A DNA stretch of 13,019 bases from NCBI GenBank assembly GCA_021160765.1, contig JAGHBW010000098.1, positions 1-13,019 of the forward strand. The letters run 5' to 3'. The stretch comes from Thermoplasmata archaeon (GTDB lineage: Archaea > Thermoplasmatota > Penumbrarchaeia > Penumbrarchaeales > EX4484-36). Positions within the stretch are counted from its first letter, which is position 1. Every line of letters starts with the position of its first letter. A model generated the notes under the pieces. It was not told the DNA's origin and searched no databases. It saw nothing but the letters and a program-made list of their open reading frames with translations. The position numbers were made by a program, and so were the translations under genes. Of the stretch, positions 6,343 through 11,778 are shown piece after piece.

Positions 6343-7129
6343 GGAGGCCTCTAGATTTTACAGAAATATGGGGTATGTGTTCTGGAGGTTAGGGAAACTT
6401 GAGGAGTCTTTGAAAATGTACTCCAGTTCATTAAAAAGAGCCAAAACTGACCGACAGGTTAACTACGTCATGAAGCTTTACTTAGACATAGGAAACCTGT
6501 TCAGTTATAAAGGAGAGATGAGCAAGGCTAGGGAGTATTATCTAAACGGGCTTAGGATTATAGAAGCTCAGGGGAACATTTATGATGAGATCCGCGTTCA
6601 TAACAACATAGCTGACTCATATCTTCGTGAGGGGAAATTTAAAGAGGCGTTTGAGGCCTCAAAAAAGGCTGTTGAGCTATCCAAACATTACGGCTTCAAA
6701 ATGGCCTGGCCATATGTTACCCACCTTGAGGTTCTGGCCAGGCTGGGTGAAGAGCGTGAATTTTTAAAGCATTTAAAGGAAATGGAATCTTATCTTCCTG
6801 GGTTTGATGTAGAGAGCTCCCCTGACGTGAAATATGGGAAAGCTCTACTTCTGTTATCTACTGGAGAGAAGCTTGAAGGTGAAAAAAGAGAGGAGATTCT
6901 GCGGAAAGCGGAGGACATATTGATAGAGGCTTGCAACGGCTTTGATGAAAAGGGCTTTTTTTACGAGAAAGCCTTGGCACTTACAACATTGGGAGAACTT
7001 TTTATAATGGAGGGGAAAGAGGACAAAGCCCGGGAGGTATTGCTGGAGGCCATGAGATACTTCCAGGGTTATTCCAACCAATACATGATAAAAAAGATAG
7101 AGGAAATGCTGATGGGGTTAAATCACTGA
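6311..7129 (+). CDS. TPR-repeat C-terminal half of the AAA/TPR ATPase
   Basis: 272 residues of TPR helices. Clear repeats are SRFYRNMGYVFWRLGKLEES, NYVMKLYLDIGNLFSYKGEM, VHNNIADSYLREGKFKEAFE and a last one, ALALTTLGELFIMEGKEDKA. The start given is a TTG lying inside the preceding gene, without a Shine-Dalgarno. The first ATG is at 6368, also without one. The lack of an independent translation start and the direct continuation of the preceding TPR array argue that this is the distal part of one gene rather than a separate gene. TPRs bind partner proteins, and in STAND ATPases they serve as the sensor arm. The last 7 bp overlap the end of the convergent MscS-family gene. Confidence 0.72.
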   Translation: MKEKTIFKYPEEASRFYRNMGYVFWRLGKLEESLKMYSSSLKRAKTDRQVNYVMKLYLDIGNLFSYKGEMSKAREYYLNGLRIIEAQGNIYDEIRVHNNIADSYLREGKFKEAFEASKKAVELSKHYGFKMAWPYVTHLEVLARLGEEREFLKHLKEMESYLPGFDVESSPDVKYGKALLLLSTGEKLEGEKREEILRKAEDILIEACNGFDEKGFFYEKALALTTLGELFIMEGKEDKAREVLLEAMRYFQGYSNQYMIKKIEEMLMGLNH

Positions 7130-8607
7130 AGAGCTTTTAAAGCCTCCCCAGCAGCCTCTTCCACCCCCAGCTCTCTGCCTCTGTTGTAGGTTGCTATTAT
7201 TTCATCTTTGCTGGGAAAAACACCCTCCCTTTTAACAAAGTAGCCCGGGGAGAGTATTTCAATACCTCTTGAGTAGAAGGAGTCATACACGTTCTCTATA
7301 ATCTTTGAGCGAATATATGGGATGCTTTTAGGAAGGTCTGTGAAGGCCCGAAGGAGATAGGATATCGCGTGGTCCTGAAAATTCTCAGCAAGTGCCTGGG
7401 GTTTTGGTTTTGAGAGGACGCCTTGGGTGGAGAGGGCGGCTTCTTTCAGGAGTTTTCGGACAACCTTTGGGGAGACGTCATATCCTATAGAAAGCCGAAT
7501 CTCAATCCCGACGACCTTAGAGCGACTGTAGTTGACTATCTCATCTGATAGTACATAGTTGTTGGGAACGGTGACCACCTCATTGTTCAGAGTGCGAATC
7601 CTTGTGAAGAAGAGAGAGGTGCTTTCAATATCACCCAGCAGGTCCCTTGCCACTTTGGCCCTATCGCCTATTTCATAAGGCTTAGTGGACTGAAGAACAA
7701 GCCCTGAAAGAATATTACCAATAGATCCTGTTGCTGCCATTGCAACGATTAGGCCAACCATAGTGGAAAATATAATAACCAGGGTGGAGCCGACCTCCTG
7801 CATGTGGGCCATACTGAGTAGCGTGAAGACGAGAATAAGGCCAACAACGAAGTATATTAGGAAAGAGATGCTTTTTCCCACAGTTTCAACCATCTGATCG
7901 GAGAGTGTCCCAGTTCCTCTCTTCATGTCCCTTGTGACCGCTCTGACAAATTTAGAGGTAAAGAGGAGAGACAGGATAAGTATTAGGAGGAATGTAATGT
8001 ATCCTGCGTTTTTAATAAAAAATGAGGTAAGCCCCTCTTTTACCATTTCATACTGTCCAAGAGCAGAGAATAGAACCACTGCTGCCAGGACGGTGAAGAA
8101 CAGCAGGGTTAGGTATTTGATTATTAGGTGAACCACTGTGAGAGTAGCTTCAGGAAGAACCCTTGCCTCCTCGCCTCTCCCTACTCTTCCCCTATAAAGT
8201 CTATCCAAAGTTATGGTTATGGCCTTTGCCGTGAGATAGAGTATATATACCAGGAGAAGGGCATATATCCACCTCCTCAGAAGGTGGATCGTTGGATAGG
8301 ACGTGAAGATTGTGGTGTAAGTTAGGATATAGAGGGAGAGGAAGATGTACCCTGAAAGAAAACTGAACGAGATGATTTTGAGGAGGTGGGTGAAACCCTC
8401 CTCTCCCATTTTTTTCAATAGTTTTTTCTCTCTCTTTCTCAGCACCTTCACAGCAAAGCCGTAGAAGAGGGCAAAGGCCACCCCAGATAATACAAAAAAG
8501 AGGAAGACCCACCATGAAAGACGGATTACCTCTGCAACATTATCGTACCAGGTTGATTGAAAAAACCCACCCGAGGAAAACTGCAATATGGACGAGAAAA
8601 CACCCAT
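7123..8607 (-). CDS. MscS-family mechanosensitive ion channel
   Basis: 494 residues, longer than E. coli MscS (286), with about seven predicted membrane helices (near 30-55, 73-98, 112-134, 159-182, 199-222, 245-267, 272-295). The last is the glycine/alanine-rich pore-lining helix (MVGLIVAMAATGSIGNILSG). The MscS beta domain follows (TKPYEIGDRAKV, IRTLNNEVVTVPNNYVLSDEIVNYS at 337-361), then an alpha/beta C-terminal cytoplasmic cage domain. The channel would open on membrane tension and release solutes during osmotic downshock. Extra N-terminal helices are common in archaeal and plant relatives. The ATG at 8607 has GGAGG eight bases upstream. Its 3' end overlaps the convergent TPR gene by 7 bp. 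Substrate selectivity cannot be read from the sequence. Confidence 0.92.
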   Translation of the reverse strand: MGVFSSILQFSSGGFFQSTWYDNVAEVIRLSWWVFLFFVLSGVAFALFYGFAVKVLRKREKKLLKKMGEEGFTHLLKIISFSFLSGYIFLSLYILTYTTIFTSYPTIHLLRRWIYALLLVYILYLTAKAITITLDRLYRGRVGRGEEARVLPEATLTVVHLIIKYLTLLFFTVLAAVVLFSALGQYEMVKEGLTSFFIKNAGYITFLLILILSLLFTSKFVRAVTRDMKRGTGTLSDQMVETVGKSISFLIYFVVGLILVFTLLSMAHMQEVGSTLVIIFSTMVGLIVAMAATGSIGNILSGLVLQSTKPYEIGDRAKVARDLLGDIESTSLFFTRIRTLNNEVVTVPNNYVLSDEIVNYSRSKVVGIEIRLSIGYDVSPKVVRKLLKEAALSTQGVLSKPKPQALAENFQDHAISYLLRAFTDLPKSIPYIRSKIIENVYDSFYSRGIEILSPGYFVKREGVFPSKDEIIATYNRGRELGVEEAAGEALKALQ

Positions 8608-8640
8608 AAGAAAGCCCTCCGCTAAAACCTATGGAAGTAA

Positions 8641-8652
8641 TCCCCCGGGGGA
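8641..8652. repeat. 12-bp perfect palindrome upstream of mscS
   Basis: TCCCCCGGGGGA lies about 35 bases upstream of the mscS-family ATG, next to its TATA-like box, in the spacer shared with tRNA-Gly. It could be a regulator site. CCCCGGGG-like strings recur in the window (for example near 8933 and 9855), so chance is possible. Confidence 0.3.
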
Positions 8653-8664
8653 AATTTAATCTTT
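8653..8664 (-). promoter_or_regulatory. TATA-like element for the MscS-family gene
   Basis: The minus strand reads AAAGATTAAATT. Transcription would start near 8630, leaving a leader of about 20 nt that contains the GGAGG ribosome binding site. Confidence 0.35.
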
Positions 8665-8680
8665 CCCTTCTGAGGGCATC

Positions 8681-8693
8681 AAATTTTATATAA
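8681..8693 (+). promoter_or_regulatory. TATA promoter of tRNA-Gly
   Basis: AAATTTTATATAA lies about 35 bases upstream of the first tRNA nucleotide, the usual archaeal TATA-to-tRNA distance, with a short 5' leader for RNase P to remove. Confidence 0.6.
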
Positions 8694-8722
8694 GAGAACA
8701 GTTTCATTCTCCTCTCGCTGGT

Positions 8723-8793
8723 GCGGCTGTAGTCCAGCGGTAGGACAGGGGCTTCCCAAGCCTCTAACCCGGGTTCGAATCCCGGCAGCCGCA
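8723..8793 (+). tRNA. tRNA-Gly, anticodon CCC
   Basis: A complete 71-nt cloverleaf. The acceptor stem GCGGCTG/CAGCCGC is 7 bp, perfectly paired, with discriminator A. The D stem is GTCC/GGAC with loop AGCGGTA. The anticodon stem GGGGC/GCCTC has one G-U pair, and the loop TTCCCAA places anticodon CCC at 8755-8757, reading GGG. The variable region is four bases. The T arm is CCGGG-TTCGAAT-CCCGG. No intron is present and the 3' CCA is not encoded (ACTC follows), so CCA is added after transcription. T-rich sequence follows at 8796-8812. Confidence 0.98.
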
Positions 8794-8834
8794 CTCATTA
8801 TTGTTTTATTTGACTTACATTAAATAAGCGAAAT

Positions 8835-8857
8835 GGAGTAACAATATATACTACTCC
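8835..8857 (+). promoter_or_regulatory. TATA box of the PPC-domain gene flanked by an inverted repeat
   Basis: The TATA box AATATATA (8843-8850) sits between the arms of a perfect 6-bp inverted repeat, GGAGTA (8835-8840) and TACTCC (8852-8857). The predicted transcription start is near 8873, about ten bases before the ATG at 8883. A dyad spanning the TATA box would let a dimeric regulator block TBP/TFB. The regulator is unknown. Confidence 0.45.
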
Positions 8858-8882
8858 TGCCATTTTGTTAGGGGTGATATCT

Positions 8883-9485
8883 ATGAAAAAGTGGGCAGTG
8901 TTTATTGTGTTTTTGCTCTTTTTATCCGTTGTCCCCGGGGTTGTAGCTGATGTGGAGCCAAATGACAGCATGGAAAACGCAGAGGTAATTGGGGCGGGAA
9001 CCATCTCAGGGAGTGTTCAGGATAAAGTAGAGCCACCCGATGTTGATTACTATCGGGTAGAGATACCAGAGCACAAGATGTTGAAAGTGAACGCTACAGC
9101 CGGATTGGGATCTACCATTGAGGTGTGGATACTGAATGAGAACGGAGATATGGTAGATTACACCACAGCACAGAATGGAAGTTTAAGGCAGTTGTGGTAT
9201 GACAAGCCCGGTGGCGTTGCCTATATAAAGGTTGCCGGGAATGGAACCTACACCCTGAAGGTGTATTTTGACAGGTCGTTATCAGAGGAACTTGAGGATG
9301 TTCTGGATACCGTCACAAAGGGTTTCACACGCATTGTGATGGTCTGTGTGGCTGCCATCATCCTGATTATCGTTGTTATCGGGGTAATCATAATACTTGT
9401 CAACCGCTCAAAGAAGCAAAACGTACCACCACCAGGTGCGGGCCTCCCTCCGCAGTATCCAGGCCCACAATATCCAAGTCAATAA
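8883..9485 (+). CDS. Secreted, membrane-anchored PPC-domain protein
   Basis: 200 residues from the ATG at 8883, chosen because GGGGTGAT lies four bases upstream and a signal peptide begins there; the frame itself opens at a TTG at 8865. MKKWAVF plus a hydrophobic core ending in VVA form the signal sequence. Residues about 23-130 resemble a bacterial pre-peptidase C-terminal (PPC) beta-sandwich: DVEPNDSMENAEVI at the start, then DVDYYRVEIPEH and AYIKVAGNGTYTLKVYF. A transmembrane helix (about 150-176) precedes a short basic stop-transfer and a Pro/Gly/Gln/Tyr-rich tail ending QYPSQ. Topology: beta domain outside, tail inside. PPC domains usually accompany proteases; here it stands alone, so a surface or adhesion role is only a guess. 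Confidence 0.8.
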   Translation: MKKWAVFIVFLLFLSVVPGVVADVEPNDSMENAEVIGAGTISGSVQDKVEPPDVDYYRVEIPEHKMLKVNATAGLGSTIEVWILNENGDMVDYTTAQNGSLRQLWYDKPGGVAYIKVAGNGTYTLKVYFDRSLSEELEDVLDTVTKGFTRIVMVCVAAIILIIVVIGVIIILVNRSKKQNVPPPGAGLPPQYPGPQYPSQ

Positions 9486-9495
9486 AAAATAGTGT

Positions 9496-9558
9496 GGCGT
9501 GCCGGTGGTGGGGGTGGTTTTAAAGGGGATGGGATGCACCCCACCGGCTCCGCCTTTT
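9496..9558 (+). terminator. Long GC-rich stem-loop with T4 tail after the PPC gene
   Basis: GGCG (9496-9499) and GCCGGTGG (9501-9508) pair with CCACCGGC (9541-9548) and CGCC (9551-9554). This gives 8 + 4 bp across a small internal loop, with a 32-base G-rich loop and TTTT immediately after. It begins 11 bases after the PPC stop codon, so it may terminate that transcript or form its 3' end. The G-rich loop is discussed as a finding. Confidence 0.45.
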
Positions 9559-9559
9559 G

Positions 9560-9568
9560 AAAAAAAAA
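9560..9568 (-). terminator. T9 terminator of the 70-residue protein gene
   Basis: Nine consecutive T on the minus strand, seven bases past the stop codon of the leftward 70-residue gene. Uninterrupted T-runs are the standard archaeal terminator. Confidence 0.65.
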
Positions 9569-9575
9569 TGGCATG

Positions 9576-9788
9576 TCACTGTTTGATCTGAACCACAGCG
9601 ACTACCTCTTTCTCTCCGCTTACAAGCTGAGAGAGTCTATCCAGGTTTATGATCATGGAGACAAACTCTCTTCCATCCCTGGACTGATACCTCTGGGCCT
9701 TTGAGAAGGCCTCAGCGGAAATGTTCAACTTCACAGCCCCACCATTCTTGCTCAGACGAGCAAAACCCATCAACTCGTTTTCAGCCAT
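9576..9788 (-). CDS. Conserved-looking 70-residue protein of unknown function
   Basis: 70 residues, starting MAENELMGFARLSKNGGAVKL. The open frame continues far upstream to 10034, but that part lies over the hypD end and the promoter. The ATG at 9788 has a perfect GGAGGT seven bases upstream, followed by compact, well-mixed protein sequence, so it is the true start. The protein has no cysteine, signal peptide or membrane helix. The alternating pattern (AVKLNISAEAF, EFVSMIINLDRLSQLV, EVVAVVQI) suggests a small beta-rich fold with one or two short helices and a basic centre (SKAQRYQSRDGRE). I recall similar short proteins in Thermoplasmatota but cannot name a family. It has its own promoter and terminator, so it is probably independent of hypD. 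Confidence 0.75.
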   Translation of the reverse strand: MAENELMGFARLSKNGGAVKLNISAEAFSKAQRYQSRDGREFVSMIINLDRLSQLVSGEKEVVAVVQIKQ

Positions 9789-9863
9789 TCTATCTACCTC
9801 CGTTGCGTCTTTTTTCCATGCCGGTGCCAACGGGAACACCGACGAGAGTGCATCTCCCCGGGG

Positions 9864-9880
9864 GTTATTTAAGCTAAAGG
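9864..9880 (-). promoter_or_regulatory. BRE/TATA promoter of the 70-residue protein gene
   Basis: The minus strand reads CCTTTAGCTTAAATAAC, a good BRE plus TATA (CTTAAATAAC) about 80 bases upstream of the ATG at 9788. This gives a leader of roughly 50 nt. It lies just after the end of hypD, so the small gene is not dependent on the hyp operon. Confidence 0.5.
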
Positions 9881-9916
9881 GGGGAGAGGGGTGTCCGGAA
9901 GTACCCTCGTGCCTCT

Positions 9917-11029
9917 TCATCTCCTCCGAAAAACCTTTCCATAGCGGTAGAGAATGTTGCAGCTCCCCTCGGCGGATACCATGCAGGGCCCTATTGGGTT
10001 CTCCGGCGTGCAGGCCTTTCCGAATAGCGGGCATTCCTCACTTCTTATCAGCCCGCGGAGAACCTCAGGGCATCTGCACCCGGGAGGCTCCCTGAAGGTC
10101 CTCTTCCACACCTCTCTCAGAAGGTCCTCATAAACGATCCTAGCGTTCTTGTTTGAGAACTCCTCTCTGACCTCAAGGGCTGAGGAGGGGATCGTGGGAA
10201 AACCTCTCCACTCTCTGTCCACCGGGTAGAATACCCTTTCCATGGCCTGAAGAGCAAGGCGGTTCCCCTCTGGCCTAACCGCCCTCCTGTACTCGTTAAT
10301 AAGCCTGGGCTTGCCTTCCTTCTTCATTTTAGCCAGTAAGTAGGCGGCCATGAGGAGGTCAAGCGGCTCAAACCCTGCTATAACCTGTGGTATGCGGTAC
10401 TCCTCTGTTATGAACCTGTACGGTTCCTCCCCTATGATCACCGAGACGTGTCCTGGTTCAATGAAGCCGTCCAGCTTCACTTCCCCCATTTCCAGAATGG
10501 CCCTCAAGGCCGGCGGGACAACCCTGTGGTATGAGAGGATGCTCAGGTTGGGAGGGGAGTCTTTTAGAAGGAGGGCGGCAGTAGAAGGAGCAGTGGTCTC
10601 AAATCCAATTCCGAGGTAAACAAATCTCTTCTCACTCTCTTTTTTCGCCATTTTGAGTGCATCTATGGATGAATATACCACCCTGACATCAGCCCCTTCA
10701 GTTTTGACACTTCGCAGCGATCCGCTCTCTGCTGGCACCTTGATCATGTCGCCGAAGGTCAGGATTGTGACCCCTGCTCTCGCCAGGGCAAGTGCCTCCT
10801 CTATCTCCCGGGTTGTGGTAACACATACGGGACATCCAGGACCCTGCCTGACCTCCACCCCAACATCCAGAAGAAGTTGTTCAAGTCCATAGCGCACCAG
10901 GGTATCCTGGTGCGTACCGCAGACGTGCATAACCCTCAGTTCAACCTTCAGTCTTTTTATAGCGTCAAGGAGGCGCTTTGCGCTCTCCCTGTCCCTGAAG
11001 CGGAAGGCGTTGAACTCTCCCTTATCCAC
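9917..11029 (-). CDS. hypD: Hydrogenase maturation protein HypD
   Basis: 370 residues from GTG 11029. HypD is an iron-sulfur scaffold that, with HypC, assembles the Fe(CN)2CO group of [NiFe]-hydrogenase; HypE/HypF deliver the cyanide. Family motifs are all present: MHVCGTHQ (Cys37), GPGCPVC (Cys66, Cys69), GIGFETTAPS (140-149), and EPGHVSVIIG. The C-terminal cysteine region (GCRC at 317-320, CPLFGKAC at 333-340, then GPCMVS and GSC, Cys349 and Cys357) binds the [4Fe-4S] cluster. The frame extends to a TTG at 11059 and an ATG at 11047. GTG 11029 is preferred because AGGGGGG lies eight bases upstream and the family begins a few residues before the FRxRE segment. It overlaps the hypA end by 8 bp, indicating translational coupling. 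Confidence 0.94.
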   Translation of the reverse strand: MDKGEFNAFRFRDRESAKRLLDAIKRLKVELRVMHVCGTHQDTLVRYGLEQLLLDVGVEVRQGPGCPVCVTTTREIEEALALARAGVTILTFGDMIKVPAESGSLRSVKTEGADVRVVYSSIDALKMAKKESEKRFVYLGIGFETTAPSTAALLLKDSPPNLSILSYHRVVPPALRAILEMGEVKLDGFIEPGHVSVIIGEEPYRFITEEYRIPQVIAGFEPLDLLMAAYLLAKMKKEGKPRLINEYRRAVRPEGNRLALQAMERVFYPVDREWRGFPTIPSSALEVREEFSNKNARIVYEDLLREVWKRTFREPPGCRCPEVLRGLIRSEECPLFGKACTPENPIGPCMVSAEGSCNILYRYGKVFRRR

Positions 11030-11423
11030 CCTCCCCACCCCCCTCATCAACGTCCACAACTATATTCTTGACCGTCATCTCAAGGCCTCTTGTTATCTCA
11101 ATCTCACCCCCGCAGGAGGGGCATGAGAATATTGGGGTGACGAAATGGTACGATGGATCCTCCTCCGTTTCAAGGGGGCCATTCCATCCACAGTTGGGAC
11201 ATTTTCCCTCCGGCTTTACCCTTTCAATTACCATTTCAGAACCTCTCATCAGGGGATCCTGCTCTGTCAGCACCCCCCAGGCGAATTTAAGTTGCTCGGG
11301 GTTGAGAAATGTAAGTTCCCCCACAAGCACCCTTACCTCCTTGAGCTTCCTTACCCCCTTAATCTCGCCCAGCTTTTCTTTCACAGCGTGGAATACACCG
11401 GTTGCAACGGAGAACTCGTGCAG
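11022..11423 (-). CDS. hypA: Hydrogenase nickel incorporation protein HypA, apparent CTG start
   Basis: 133 residues if read from a CTG at 11423. HypA delivers nickel to [NiFe]-hydrogenase large subunits. The family starts Met-His-Glu, and the N-terminal amine plus His2 bind nickel. Here CTG-CAC-GAG encodes exactly that position (HEFSVATGVFHAV follows). It starts one base after the hypC stop with GGAGG seven bases upstream. No ATG, GTG or TTG lies at that place; the nearest in-frame TTG (11465) would add 14 residues and bury His2. The zinc site is complete: CPNC (75-78) and CPSC (101-104), separated by an insert (PSYHFVTPIF) like that of Thermococcales HypA. The C-terminus ends in a Gly/Glu run overlapping hypD. 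Confidence 0.9.
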   Translation of the reverse strand: MHEFSVATGVFHAVKEKLGEIKGVRKLKEVRVLVGELTFLNPEQLKFAWGVLTEQDPLMRGSEMVIERVKPEGKCPNCGWNGPLETEEDPSYHFVTPIFSCPSCGGEIEITRGLEMTVKNIVVDVDEGGGEGG

Positions 11424-11424
11424 T

Positions 11425-11670
11425 TCAACCCCTCCGGGTGAGTTTCTCCTCCTCCATTCCTTCAAGGACCAAAGCGAAGGCGTCCAAGGTCTTCTTCGCC
11501 TCCTCTTCATCCAGGATCTCAATGGCGAATCCGGCGTGAACTATGACCCAGTCACCCACTTTTGCGTTCACGAAGGAGAGGTCCGCCTCCCTCCTAACCC
11601 CTCCATAATCCACTATCCCACTTCCGTCTTCGTGTAGCTCAACAACCTTCCCCGGGATCGCCAGGCACAT
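11425..11670 (-). CDS. hypC: Hydrogenase maturation chaperone HypC
   Basis: 81 residues, the usual HypC/HybG/HupF length. It starts with the diagnostic MCLAIPGKV, where Cys2 (exposed after Met removal) carries iron and contacts HypD and the hydrogenase precursor. GVRREADLSFV and VGDWVIVHAGFAIEILDEEEA are also family-typical. The frame opens further up at a TTG (11691), but the ATG at 11670 is certain because Cys2 must be N-terminal; GGGTAGG lies seven bases upstream. First gene of the hypC-hypA-hypD operon, transcribed divergently from the dehydrogenase gene. Confidence 0.95.
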   Translation of the reverse strand: MCLAIPGKVVELHEDGSGIVDYGGVRREADLSFVNAKVGDWVIVHAGFAIEILDEEEAKKTLDAFALVLEGMEEEKLTRRG

Positions 11671-11695
11671 GCTGTAGCCTACCCTAACCAACTAT

Positions 11696-11717
11696 TTTAG
11701 TTTAATCCCTTATACCC
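11696..11717 (-). promoter_or_regulatory. Candidate promoter of the hypC-hypA-hypD operon
   Basis: The minus strand carries GGGTATAAGGGATTAAACTAAA, containing two TATA-like stretches (TATAAG at 11710-11715 and ATTAAACTA at 11698-11706). Either gives a short leader of 5-20 nt before the ATG at 11670. Which one is used cannot be told from sequence. Confidence 0.38.
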
Positions 11718-11735
11718 GGAAAAGGTTTTTAGGTA
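11718..11735 (+). promoter_or_regulatory. Candidate promoter of the dehydrogenase gene
   Basis: GGAAAAGGTTTTTAGGTA has an A-rich BRE-like start and a TATA-like TTTTTAGG about 45-55 bases upstream of the ATG at 11779. GGGGG eight bases before the ATG is the ribosome binding site. The 108-bp spacer serves two divergent units. Confidence 0.33.
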
Positions 11736-11778
11736 GCGCTGCACTTATCCTCCTGCTCTCCAAAAGGGGGTTATTTCT

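Noticed and set aside
8540..8794. Open frame on the minus strand beginning MRLPGFEPGLEAWEAP
   Set aside because: It is the antisense reading of tRNA-Gly, a well-known false protein, and it also overlaps the MscS-family start.
9789..10034. N-terminal extension of the 70-residue protein
   Set aside because: The extension overlaps the hypD 3' end and the small gene's own promoter; GGAGGT before ATG 9788 decides the start.
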